10,161 bases of DNA from Armatimonadota bacterium (GTDB taxonomy: Bacteria; Armatimonadota; Zipacnadia; Zipacnadales; VGFC01), in assembly GCA_016869015.1 (NCBI GenBank), contig VGFB01000073.1, forward strand, positions 1-10,161, given 5' to 3'. A program made the position numbers and the translations under genes. Of this stretch, positions 1 to 7,589 are shown piece by piece; the stretch's first letter is position 1; each line of letters starts with the position of its first letter. Below the pieces are notes generated by a model. The model saw only the letters and a program-made list of their open reading frames with translations, had not been told where the DNA came from and did no database searches.

Positions 1-2550
1 CGCCACCACATCTCCGTCGCGGCAGCGCAGGATGGTCTGGGCTTCGCGGGTCGCCACGATCGGGTAGCCCGCCGGCGAGAACCCCTGGAAGCTCCGGACC
101 CTTGGCGAGATGTAGATGCTGATGTTCCCCTGCGCGTCCACCGTCGGCGCGAACTTCAGGCCCAGGCCGATCTCCTGGAACTCGACGCTGCTGGTGACCG
201 TCCCGTCCGCCGCCACGCGCGTCTCGTACGGGACGATCTGGCCGACCAGGAAGTTGGCCGTCTTGCCCTGCAGGGCCACCAGCGAGGTGCGAGAGAGCAC
301 CGTCGTGTCCGTGTTCTCCGCCTGCGCATCGAAGGCCGACTGGAAGGCGCCGGCACCCGTGGTGTTGAACGGGAGGCGCAGGAGCTTGCCCACGCTGAAC
401 CCGTTGCCCGCCGTCGATTGCTCGGAGAAGATGAGGCCCGGTAACTCCCATTGGAACCCTATTGTCTTGTTGCGGTCGACCAGGATGTCGGTGATCGTGG
501 CCGTGATCTCGACCTGCGGCGGCGGCGCGTCCACTTCCGCCACCAACCGCTCCACGTCCGGCATCAGGCTCTCGGGGCCGTGTACCAGGATCCGCCCCGC
601 CGGCCGCAGGCCGCCCGCCATGTCGGTCTCCTTGGCGTCCTGCAGCTGCCTCTCCGTCGTGACGGCCAACGCCTGGATCTGCTCGCCGAACACCGTCGTG
701 ATGACCTCGGTGACCTGCTGCGGGTCGACGTAGGAGACCACCAGGGTGCGGGACACGAGGTCGCTGGGCGGCAGGTCCTCGACGGCGGGACGCTCGACGT
801 CGATGGTGGTGAGCAGGGCTTCTGCTCGATCGACATCGACCGTCTTCCCCGAGAGACCGATGACGCCCACGCGTGGCGCTTCGGGACCCGGCACGCGGAA
901 GTCAACATCGCTAACCAGATCCTCCAGTGCTGCTGCGGCCTCGGCTGCCGTCAGGTGCTCGAGCTGGACCCAGCGCGTCGTGTCTGCCGGCGGCACGTCC
1001 AGCTCGGCGGCCATCTGCTGAAGCCGTGCCGCAGTCTCCTGGTCCGGTACATCCCTGAATACCACAGTCTTTGTGTCCTCAACTATCCTAATTGTAACGC
1101 CGGTCCCTTCGAGCGCCTCCGTCATCTCGCGGGCGATGCGCTCGGGCGTCGTCGCCTGGGGCGTGTAGGAGACCTGCTGCGGGAGCTTACCGGAGTCGGA
1201 CGGCTTGAACCGGGCGACCTCCTCCGGGGTGCCCACGATGTAGTTCCGCTCGCCGATGAGGGCGTAGTCCAGGTCGTTGAGCTTCACGACTACCTCGAGC
1301 GCCTCGGTCAGGGTCACGCTGCTGAGATGCACCGACATCGTCCCGGTTACCGCGTTGGTGGCGACGATGTTGCGGTCGGCGTACTTCGCGAGAGCCGTCA
1401 GAATCTCAACGACCGGGGCCTCCTGGAAGTCCAGGTTGATGAGGGCCTCGCCCGCGGGGGCCGGCGGGGTGACCGGCGGAGTGACGGGGCCGGCGCCTCC
1501 CTCCACTACCTGGCAGACCACCGTGGTGGGCGAGGCCCCGGCGCGCACGGTGCAGGTCTGGTCCGCCGCGGCCGGGATGGCGATCCGGACGCCCTCGCCC
1601 GTCTCTTCGGCCGTCACGTGGCCCTCCGTCACCGGGTGCAGCGCGATGGAACGCTCGCACTTCGCGTCGAGGCGGGCCCCGGGCAGGCTGAGGACGTAGC
1701 CGCCGTCCTCGGCGCGGTCGAGCTCGTACGGCACCGGCTGCGAGCAGTCCACCGCCACGACCAGCGGGCGCAGTTCCACCAGCCGCACCCGGCGCACCAT
1801 CGGCCCGGTCTCGCGGGGCACGGGTCGCTGGGCAAGGGCCCCGGACGGCAGTTCGGACAGAGCGTAGGCCAGGAGGAGGGGCGGCTCGGCCTCGCGCGGC
1901 TCAGCGCTGCTGATGACCGGCGGCAGAGCTAGCCCGGTGAGGGCCGTGACGGCCTTCAGGAGGCGGCCGGTCGGTCCGGCGGTCCAGGAGGGCGAACCCG
2001 TGGGGCGGTCAGTGAGGGGCGGCGCCCCGGCCCTGGTGAGGCTCGCGACTCGAACCTCGGGTTCCCGAGCCGGCTCCGGCGCGGCGGACGGCCCGACCGA
2101 CGGGACGCCGGCGGAGGCCGTCGTGCCCAGGAGGAGCTGCACGATCACCCCCCGTCCGTCCGCGAAACGCTGCACCGAGGGCGCCTCGCCGCGAGGGGAG
2201 ACGGCCTCCAGCCGAACGACCGGAGGCTGTGCGCCCGTCTGGCTCAGCGTCACGGCGCTCCGCAGGCCCGGGGCGCGATCGAGGGCTCCCGTCGCCGAGG
2301 GAGCCAGCACCGCCCCCCGGAACTCGGCGACGAGCCGTCCTCCCGCCGGACGGTCGATCCGCACGGGCAGCGGCTCGCTGGTGGCCACGTGGACCACTGC
2401 GCAGCCGGTCTGGGTCGCGATGCCGACCGACTCGATGGCCACGCTGGCGGGTGGCGCGTGGGAAGGGGCGGAGCCCGCCGGTACAGCGACCATCAGCGGG
2501 ACTCCGACGACCAAGGCCGATAGCAGCCATGAGCGGTGCCGGGCTTGCAT
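1..2550 (-). CDS. pilQ: Type IV pilus secretin PilQ (3' end cut by window edge)
   Basis: This is the outer-membrane ring channel through which the pilus fibre passes. The frame is open for 850 codons from the ATG at 2550 to the window edge, so the C-terminus is missing. Residues 1-28 look like a signal peptide (hydrophobic stretch, then VPAGSA). Two AMIN-like beta domains, which bind peptidoglycan in this family, follow at about 35-142 and 251-350. An N0/STN domain (about 369-450, INLDFQEAPVVEILTALAKY) comes next, then two or three N1/NolW-like repeats (about 458-680). The secretin core starts near 679 (PPPQVEITATITDI) and includes VPYE near 774 and SVEFQEIGLGLKFAPTVD near 789-806, the usual secretin signature. 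The start has a strong Shine-Dalgarno sequence. It is the last visible gene of the pilMNOPQ order. A GspD-type secretin is the alternative, but the AMIN domains and neighbours favour PilQ. Confidence 0.95.
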   Translation of the reverse strand, partial: MQARHRSWLLSALVVGVPLMVAVPAGSAPSHAPPASVAIESVGIATQTGCAVVHVATSEPLPVRIDRPAGGRLVAEFRGAVLAPSATGALDRAPGLRSAVTLSQTGAQPPVVRLEAVSPRGEAPSVQRFADGRGVIVQLLLGTTASAGVPSVGPSAAPEPAREPEVRVASLTRAGAPPLTDRPTGSPSWTAGPTGRLLKAVTALTGLALPPVISSAEPREAEPPLLLAYALSELPSGALAQRPVPRETGPMVRRVRLVELRPLVVAVDCSQPVPYELDRAEDGGYVLSLPGARLDAKCERSIALHPVTEGHVTAEETGEGVRIAIPAAADQTCTVRAGASPTTVVCQVVEGGAGPVTPPVTPPAPAGEALINLDFQEAPVVEILTALAKYADRNIVATNAVTGTMSVHLSSVTLTEALEVVVKLNDLDYALIGERNYIVGTPEEVARFKPSDSGKLPQQVSYTPQATTPERIAREMTEALEGTGVTIRIVEDTKTVVFRDVPDQETAARLQQMAAELDVPPADTTRWVQLEHLTAAEAAAALEDLVSDVDFRVPGPEAPRVGVIGLSGKTVDVDRAEALLTTIDVERPAVEDLPPSDLVSRTLVVSYVDPQQVTEVITTVFGEQIQALAVTTERQLQDAKETDMAGGLRPAGRILVHGPESLMPDVERLVAEVDAPPPQVEITATITDILVDRNKTIGFQWELPGLIFSEQSTAGNGFSVGKLLRLPFNTTGAGAFQSAFDAQAENTDTTVLSRTSLVALQGKTANFLVGQIVPYETRVAADGTVTSSVEFQEIGLGLKFAPTVDAQGNISIYISPRVRSFQGFSPAGYPIVATREAQTILRCRDGDVVA

Positions 2551-2556
2551 CGTTGG

Positions 2557-2564
2557 TTCCTCCC
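2557..2564 (-). promoter_or_regulatory. Ribosome binding site of pilQ
   Basis: On the minus strand GGGAGGAA lies with its GGAGG core 8 nt before the ATG at 2550. This fixes the PilQ start and leaves a 126-nt untranslated gap after the preceding stop codon. No terminator or convincing promoter is visible in that gap. Confidence 0.75.
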
Positions 2565-2676
2565 GAGTACGGATGTTGCTGCGTTGTCGATGTACGAAGT
2601 AGGCTGCGTTGATTGCCGGTTAGGTTTCGACGGTCTGGCTGCGATCGACACCTTGATGCGCGCTCGGCGCCGTGCG

Positions 2677-3594
2677 CTACTCCGGCGCAGGCGAGGCCGC
2701 GGTTGGGGTCTCCGGCGCTACGGGCGCAATCGGCGGCGCCGCCGGCGCGATCCGGCGGGCGCGTACCGACACCTCGCGGGTCCCCCCTCGGCCTCCGACT
2801 TTCACGCTCCCTGACGAGATGGACTCGATGTGCGCCCCACTGCCAACGATCGTGTCGCCCGGTTTGACGTACTGCCCGCGCGCGGCGTCGTTCGGGTGAA
2901 TGACCGCCAGCGATCCCCGATTCCCCGAGATCGTGCCCATGACGCTCACCGCGGGAGCTGCCGCCTGAGCGCGGGTGCCGCGTCGCGCCAGCGGATAGGT
3001 GACGGTCACCGCGGCGGGCGGCCGGTGAGGCGCCGGCGCTGCCGGTTGGGTCGCGGCCGGGACCGCCGGAGGCGGCGGTGCTCCGCCGACGACCGGGCTG
3101 GGGAAGCCGGGTTGCGCGCCGCCGGGCGTCGGCATCGGCGGAGGCAGCGGCGGCGGCTCGCCACTGGGTATGGCCGGCGGCGGCGTGGGCCCATGACCGG
3201 TAGGCGCGGCCGGCGGCGGCGCAGGCGGCTTCGCCGTGCTGCTCAGTTCCGCCATCGGGTCATGCCCCGGCGCACGCAGAGCCTCCAGGTCCGTTGTCGG
3301 CGCCCCCGGTGAAGAAACGCCGGGAGGGCCTGGCGGCTGCCCTGCAATCGTTGGCGTTGCGGGCGGGGCAGGGGCCGGGGTTGTGTTTGGAGCCGGCTGC
3401 TTGACCCCGCCGGACCCGGTTGGGGGCTGCTTGGCCGCCACCGGGGTCTTGGCCTTGGGGGGGCCGCCGACCCAGCCCATGTTGTTGGCGAAGTCCCACG
3501 CGAAGTAGGCGAGCAGCACCAGCCCAACGGCGACCAGAGGGATCTGCGCCTGCTTCGGGATGACGCTCTTGGGCTTCTTGTGCGGCGCTTCCAT
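2677..3594 (-). CDS. PilP-like inner-membrane pilus protein with proline-rich linker
   Basis: This 305-aa protein probably links the inner-membrane PilN/PilO complex to the N-domains of PilQ, the role of PilP (or GspC in type II secretion). The N-terminus is short and basic, followed by one membrane segment (about 17-35, IPLVAVGLVLLAYFAWDF). Residues 43-205 are extremely rich in Pro, Ala and Gly and are probably disordered, long enough to span the periplasm. The folded part is at about 216-280 (GTISGNRGSLAVIHP, then KPGDTIVGSGAHIESISSGSV), which matches the PilP/GspC homology-region beta domain. A second Pro/Ala tail ends the protein. Classical PilP is a shorter lipoprotein; no lipobox cysteine is present here, so the anchor is GspC-like. 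The ATG at 3594 has GGGGAG upstream. The call rests on position between pilO and pilQ plus the C-terminal domain. Confidence 0.8.
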   Translation of the reverse strand: MEAPHKKPKSVIPKQAQIPLVAVGLVLLAYFAWDFANNMGWVGGPPKAKTPVAAKQPPTGSGGVKQPAPNTTPAPAPPATPTIAGQPPGPPGVSSPGAPTTDLEALRAPGHDPMAELSSTAKPPAPPPAAPTGHGPTPPPAIPSGEPPPLPPPMPTPGGAQPGFPSPVVGGAPPPPAVPAATQPAAPAPHRPPAAVTVTYPLARRGTRAQAAAPAVSVMGTISGNRGSLAVIHPNDAARGQYVKPGDTIVGSGAHIESISSGSVKVGGRGGTREVSVRARRIAPAAPPIAPVAPETPTAASPAPE

Positions 3595-3708
3595 CGTGCT
3601 CTCCCCGTGTGCGCACCTGTCGGTCCGGTCTCCGGCGCGGGGCTCCGCACCTCTGGCCGGCCGTGGTCGGCCCCGGCTGCTTCGGGCCCGCGGTCAGGGC
3701 CTGCTACG

Positions 3709-4434
3709 CTACAGAACGCGAATCGCCACCTGCCCCGGGAACCCGGAGCGCGGCTCCAGGATGTAAGCCCGACAGCCGAGCTTGATGCTGACGGCCGGGC
3801 TGCCCGGAACCCGCTCCTCCCGTGTCCCGGACTTCTCGAGCGCCACGCTCTCGACTGAGATGATCTTCCCCAGTCCTCCCAGGTGCCGGATGAACTGAAA
3901 CGCCCCCCCGTAGGTTCCGTCCAGACGGACCTCGATGTCCATCTCGCTGTACCGCTGGCCGCTGGGAAGCGGAGGCGGCTCAGCTCCCGCTGCCCCTGCC
4001 GCCCCCGCGGCGGCCGCGTCTCCACCTTCGGCCCCCGCGCCGGCCTCTCCTGCTGCCCCCGCCTCATCTCCGGTGGCCACCATGCCCTTGCGGATCTCGC
4101 CCTGACGCAGCTCCACCAGATCGTTGCCGGTCATCACCGCCCCGCTCTCGATCTGCCGGATGAGCGTCGGCATGTACTCGCGCTCGGGCAGGGCGCGCTC
4201 GATCTCGCTCAGCTCGCCGGCCAGAGCCTCGTCCTCTGCCCCCAGCTTCGCCGTGTCGATGCCCTCGATCCCCTGCTTCAGTTCGGCCAGCTGCTGTTGG
4301 GCGGCGACGTGCTGAGTGTGCAGGCCGTAGTACTGCTTCAGGTGGACGATCACCGAGCCCGCCAGGAACAGCAGGCACAGCGCCGCCGCCCCGCCGAAAA
4401 CCAGGAACCGCTTGTTGCGCATGGCCGCCATCAT
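3709..4434 (-). CDS. pilO: Type IV pilus alignment protein PilO
   Basis: PilO pairs with PilN in the inner membrane and forms part of the ring joining PilM to PilP/PilQ. The 241-aa protein has a short basic N-terminus, one membrane helix (about 9-31), a periplasmic coiled coil (about 38-85, AAQQQLAELKQGIEGIDTAK) and a ferredoxin-like C-terminal domain. The segment DGTYGGAFQFIRHLGGLGKI (about 172-191) is the typical PilO helix-strand signature, with ISVESVALEK following. The start ATG overlaps the pilN stop as ATGA, so the two are probably translationally coupled; two further Met codons lie within the first five residues. An odd feature is an Ala/Gly/Glu low-complexity insert at about 121-156 between the two halves of the periplasmic domain. 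A 114-nt gap separates it from the PilP-like gene. Confidence 0.9.
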   Translation of the reverse strand: MMAAMRNKRFLVFGGAAALCLLFLAGSVIVHLKQYYGLHTQHVAAQQQLAELKQGIEGIDTAKLGAEDEALAGELSEIERALPEREYMPTLIRQIESGAVMTGNDLVELRQGEIRKGMVATGDEAGAAGEAGAGAEGGDAAAAGAAGAAGAEPPPLPSGQRYSEMDIEVRLDGTYGGAFQFIRHLGGLGKIISVESVALEKSGTREERVPGSPAVSIKLGCRAYILEPRSGFPGQVAIRVL

Positions 4435-5045
4435 GGCGTCGGTTTCTCCTTCGCCAAGAGTGCCTGGACGTCGAACTCGAAGATCTCTACGTTCTTGGCG
4501 CCCTTCCGCCGGCGGACGGACTCCAGATACACGTCCCCGAAAGACGAAGCGTTGGTGAGGTTGTGGATGAACTGGCTCACCAGATCGCCGGTCGTGGCTT
4601 CCCCGGTGATCGTGAAGCCCTCATGCCGCGGCGGCGTCTTGGCGGCCGCGGCACTGGTGTCCGTGACCTTGGGCTGCAGCGTGTCGGACGAGCGGACCGT
4701 CATCAGTGAGACCCCGGGGGGGGCGGCATCCGCGACCTGGGTGAGCGCGTTGCACCACTTCGCTTCACTGTCGCGAGCCCCCCGGAGCAGGTCGACCAGC
4801 GGCGCCTTACTGTCGATCTGGCCCTGCAGCAGGTCGATCTCGACCTTGCGGGCCTGCAGTTGGGCCGACTCGGCTCGCACGACCGCAATGCTCTCGCGGA
4901 CCCCGCGCACGCGCGTCTGCTGCAGCGTGATCGCGACCATGGTCAGGGCGAAAGCGGCCACGGCAGCGAAGAAGGCGATGCGCCCGGCGGTCTCGCCGAC
5001 CCGGCGCAGCCGTTCCCGCTCGTGGATGAGGTTCACGTTGATCAA
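4431..5045 (-). CDS. pilN: Type IV pilus assembly protein PilN
   Basis: PilN is the bitopic inner-membrane partner of PilO; its cytoplasmic N-terminal peptide inserts into PilM. The 204-aa protein begins MINVNLIHERERLRR, a variant of the family's INLLP peptide, followed by a membrane helix (about 22-40), a coiled coil (about 41-80) and a ferredoxin-like periplasmic domain (about 90-195), including GFTITGEATTGDLVSQFIHN and a following DVYLESVRR strand. The start codon is TTG, chosen because an AAGGAGG sequence lies exactly 7 nt upstream and because it places the INxNL peptide at the extreme N-terminus as in the family. Its stop overlaps pilO by 4 nt, and 45 nt separate it from pilM. Confidence 0.92.
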   Translation of the reverse strand: MINVNLIHERERLRRVGETAGRIAFFAAVAAFALTMVAITLQQTRVRGVRESIAVVRAESAQLQARKVEIDLLQGQIDSKAPLVDLLRGARDSEAKWCNALTQVADAAPPGVSLMTVRSSDTLQPKVTDTSAAAAKTPPRHEGFTITGEATTGDLVSQFIHNLTNASSFGDVYLESVRRRKGAKNVEIFEFDVQALLAKEKPTP

Positions 5046-5052
5046 GGCAGCC

Positions 5053-5059
5053 CCTCCTT
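5053..5059 (-). promoter_or_regulatory. Ribosome binding site deciding the TTG start of pilN
   Basis: AAGGAGG on the minus strand ends 7 nt before the TTG at 5045. The consensus match and ideal spacing support an unusual TTG start that would otherwise be easy to miss. Confidence 0.8.
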
Positions 5060-5090
5060 GCCGCAGAGTGGCCTGGCCCCGCGCGCGGGA

Positions 5091-6266
5091 TCAGGCCGGT
5101 GTTACCGGAAGCGGCTGGCTCTCCGGGACGCCCACCATCGGGTAGGCGCCCCCGGCCATCGACTCCCGCAGGGCCAGCCCGGCTACCACCGACAGGTAGG
5201 GCGACATGTCCGCCAGGAAGCTCGGATCGTAGTCGGGCGCCTCCAGGCGGGTGTCGCGGAAGACATCGAAGATGCGCACCGGCGTGTGGAGCCGGGCCTG
5301 CAGGTACTCGGCGAGGCGCGGGAGCCGCGAGACCCCGCCGCTGACGATGACCTCGTCCGCGCCCGCCTCGCCGCCGGCCATCTGGAAGGAGGAGGCCAGG
5401 AAATTCAGCGACGTCTGCGTGTCGCGCACGATCTCGTCGAGCACTGGGCTGATGGCCTGGGCCGCCTGCTGCTGCTCTTCGGGCAGCAGGTGAAGCTCCT
5501 CGAGCCCGGCGGCCGCGGCGCGGGTCTCCTTGATGCGGCGGGCCTCTTCCACATCCACGCTGAAGGCGGCGGCCAGCGCCTGATCCATGCCCGCGCCTGC
5601 GATCGGCACGATGCGGGGGAACGCGAAGCAGCCTCGCCACACCACGGCCATTTCCGTGAATGCCGTGCCGATGTGCAGCAGGAGGACGGTGCGCTCGAAG
5701 AGACGCGGATCGGGGCTGGCGTACACCTGGGAGCGGAGCAGCGCGAACTGCACGGCATCCATGACGACCGGCGTGAGCCCGGCGGCCTCCAGGGCCTGCA
5801 GCCGTCCGTCGATGGCTTCATTGCGGGCGGCGACGAGCAGGACCTCCATCTGCGGCGAGGTGTCCCTGGGGTTGAGGACCTGCCAGGTCAGCTGCCCCTC
5901 TTCCGCGCCGAAGGGGACGTGGGACCGCGCCTCGAAGGGCATCGCCTTGTCCAGCGAGGCATCGTCGCGGCGCGGCACCTGGATGCGGGTCGCCACGAGC
6001 GACGGGTCCGTCACCGCCGAGAGGGCCAGCCGCGCATTGCTGCCGGTGGACCGGAGGAGGTCGCGGATCACCTCGCCCACGATGAGTGCGTCCACGACCG
6101 CGCCGTTGAGCAGTGCACCGGGCGGCGTGGGCCCCATGCCCATGCGCGAGACGACGACGCGGTCGCCGTCGGAGCGGCATTCCATCAGCTTGATCGAGGT
6201 GCTGCCGATGTCGATGGCAACGGCACTCGCCTCGCCGAAGATCCTGTCCAGCAGGTTGCGTGCCAC
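5091..6266 (-). CDS. pilM: Type IV pilus actin-like ATPase PilM
   Basis: PilM is a cytoplasmic FtsA/actin-fold protein that binds the PilN N-terminal peptide and links the pilus ring to the motor ATPases. The 391-aa protein has phosphate-1 loop VAIDIGSTSIKLME (about 16-29), a phosphate-2 region at 195-209 (LLLHIGTAFTEMAVV), FPRIVPIAGAGMDQAL (about 216-231) and the adenosine motif VIVSGGVSRLPRLAEYL (306-322). The canonical DIG of phosphate 2 is HIG here (His198), so a usual metal/nucleotide-contact Asp is missing. The start is GTG at 6266 with GGGGAG 8 nt upstream. It heads the pilMNO(P)Q set, 61 nt after the preceding gene. The C-terminal 20 residues are a Pro-rich tail. Confidence 0.95.
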   Translation of the reverse strand: MARNLLDRIFGEASAVAIDIGSTSIKLMECRSDGDRVVVSRMGMGPTPPGALLNGAVVDALIVGEVIRDLLRSTGSNARLALSAVTDPSLVATRIQVPRRDDASLDKAMPFEARSHVPFGAEEGQLTWQVLNPRDTSPQMEVLLVAARNEAIDGRLQALEAAGLTPVVMDAVQFALLRSQVYASPDPRLFERTVLLLHIGTAFTEMAVVWRGCFAFPRIVPIAGAGMDQALAAAFSVDVEEARRIKETRAAAAGLEELHLLPEEQQQAAQAISPVLDEIVRDTQTSLNFLASSFQMAGGEAGADEVIVSGGVSRLPRLAEYLQARLHTPVRIFDVFRDTRLEAPDYDPSFLADMSPYLSVVAGLALRESMAGGAYPMVGVPESQPLPVTPA

Positions 6267-6327
6267 GGCCCTCTCTCCCCAAGGCGACAGGTTCTAGGTC
6301 TCGGACGCTCGATCTCACGCTCGCGAG

Positions 6328-6831
6328 TCAGGCCGCCGGAGCTGCGGCGAGACGCTCCAACAGCTCGCAGACGAGTGTCATCACGCTCTGCCGGTCATCG
6401 CAGTCGACGCTCGCGACTCGCGTGTCGGGCGGTAGCTGCAGCGCGGCGTGAAGCAGCGCCTCGCTGCCGGCAACCGTGCCCGCAACCAACCCGAAGCGGC
6501 TCTCCGCAAGCAACCGCCGGAGGCCAAGGCCGGCCGAGAGGTCGGCCGGCGTGTCCCCCACCAGCAGGCAGTAACCGTCGACCTCGGCCGCCAGCGCCTG
6601 GCAGACGTACTCCCGCCGCCAGCCGCCGTCCACGATGAACAACGCCAGGCCGAGCCCCTCGCGAACGCGCAGTCGGCTGAACGTGACCGGCCCCTCGACA
6701 CCCCCGGAACCGGGGTGTCCTCCGGCTCCGACCTCAGGTTGGCGAATCACGAACTCCCGCCAGGTGGTCTCCAGCCGACGGCGTGCCTCGGCGTTGGTGA
6801 CGATCAGCAGGAGCTTCGCGCAGGTCAGCAT
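6328..6831 (-). CDS. Degenerate Ras-like GTPase-fold protein (pseudo-GTPase)
   Basis: This 167-aa protein does not keep any GTPase motif but aligns by eye along most of its length with the small bacterial GTPases of the COG2229 type. The strand TFSRLRVREGLGLALFIVDG (50-69) sits where those proteins have a beta hairpin and the G3 motif (LFGTPGQ). It is followed by a helix and GYCLLVGDTPADL (86-98), equivalent to the usual valine-rich strand plus D(S/T)xxP. FGLVAGTVAG (113-122) replaces the NKxD region, and VASVDCDDRQSVMTLVCELLERL (139-161) matches the C-terminal PCDARDRESV-type segment. The P-loop position (about 8-16, LLIVTNAEA) has no GxxxxGK[ST]. It probably cannot bind GTP and may be a scaffold or dimer partner for MglA or DUF4388; that role is inference. 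Its ATG abuts the upstream stop (TGAATG), implying coupled translation. Confidence 0.7.
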   Translation of the reverse strand: MLTCAKLLLIVTNAEARRRLETTWREFVIRQPEVGAGGHPGSGGVEGPVTFSRLRVREGLGLALFIVDGGWRREYVCQALAAEVDGYCLLVGDTPADLSAGLGLRRLLAESRFGLVAGTVAGSEALLHAALQLPPDTRVASVDCDDRQSVMTLVCELLERLAAAPAA

Positions 6832-7539
6832 TCAGCCACCTCCCTCGACCAGGCACCCGATGGCCCGACGCAGGTGGTCCGCGACCTCCCGCAGTTCTGC
6901 AGCGGTCGGCCGCCGGGAGCCGGAGGCGGCCACCGCGAAGGACGGCGCGTCGCGGCCGTCGTCGGCCTCCGAACTGCCTGAGAGCGGGCTGCCTTCGTCT
7001 TCGGCGGTCACGACGGCCACGATGTCCCGCTCAATGAGCCCCGCCAGTATCGCGTATGCCCGGGCGACGCCGGCGTCCGCGCCGGCCACGATCTCGCCGA
7101 CGCTGCGCCTCCCGTCGATGAGTCCCAGGAGTTGCCGCTCGACCTCGGGCAGGCTCTCGATCTGCTCCGCCCCAAGCGTCTCGCGCACGTAGGCGCGGGC
7201 CGAGGGCTTCCGGAGCAGCCCGTTGGCCCGTGTCAGGTCGTCTACGCGCTGCGCGGCCGTCAGCAGCAGCGCCGGCACCGAGCGATGGATCGTCCGCTCC
7301 TCGGACACCGGCTCGGCGGTGAAGACGAACGACCCGGCCCGCCGAGCCAACAGCGAGAGAACGACCTCCTCGCCTCGGCGTGCGCCATCCACGGCATGGA
7401 TGACATCGCCCGATTGGAAGACCAGGCGCGTCGCGCGGCCCTGATCGACCACGGTGAGCGCACCGGTCTTGCCGCCCAGAGCGAGGATCTGGAGCAGATC
7501 GGACGGCTCGGTCTCCTCGAACGTCCCGCGGAGCGCCAC
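6832..7539 (-). CDS. DUF4388 (PATAN) domain protein
   Basis: The N-terminal half (about 2-95) is a DUF4388/PATAN domain: LRGTFEETEPSDLLQILALG, KTGALTV, LVFQSGDVIHAVDG, GEEVVLSLLARRAGSFVFT. These follow the family pattern of a dLlQ helix, G-x-L strand, F-x-x-G-x-I-x-x-A and a W/G-x-F-x-F ending. Residues about 130-175 (PEVERQLLGLIDGRRSVGEI and following) form a small winged-helix-like unit often found after this domain. The last 60 residues are low complexity ending in a helix. Such proteins sit in gliding, pilus and response-regulator loci and are thought to mediate protein contacts; the exact role here is unknown. The start is GTG at 7539 with GGGAG about 7 nt upstream. It is directly coupled to the pseudo-GTPase gene. 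Confidence 0.85.
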   Translation of the reverse strand: MALRGTFEETEPSDLLQILALGGKTGALTVVDQGRATRLVFQSGDVIHAVDGARRGEEVVLSLLARRAGSFVFTAEPVSEERTIHRSVPALLLTAAQRVDDLTRANGLLRKPSARAYVRETLGAEQIESLPEVERQLLGLIDGRRSVGEIVAGADAGVARAYAILAGLIERDIVAVVTAEDEGSPLSGSSEADDGRDAPSFAVAASGSRRPTAAELREVADHLRRAIGCLVEGGG

Positions 7540-7589
7540 GGATCGTCTCCCGGTTCGCGCCCGGCGTAGCGGGCGGAGCTCGTTGGCTA

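Noticed and set aside
451..1932. Long 493-aa open frame on the plus strand opposite pilQ
   Set aside because: It is rich in Arg, Gly and His with no domain pattern and lies fully antisense to a clear secretin. Long antisense frames are expected in DNA this GC-rich.
2009..2530. 173-aa minus-strand frame starting just inside pilQ
   Set aside because: It is a different frame from the secretin and Arg/Gly-rich without motifs; the pilQ frame with signal peptide and AMIN domain explains the region.
3243..4067. 274-aa minus-strand frame overlapping pilO and the PilP-like gene
   Set aside because: Its translation is a frame-shifted Arg/Ser/Pro-rich shadow; the other frame gives PilO and the PilP-like domain.
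3883..5145. 420-aa open frame on the plus strand opposite pilO/pilN
   Set aside because: It is antisense to two recognised genes and changes character along its length, as shadow frames do.
4860..6638. Long 592-aa open frame on the plus strand opposite pilM/pilN
   Set aside because: It is a low-complexity Arg/Gly/His-rich translation spanning three well-supported minus-strand genes, with no family motifs.
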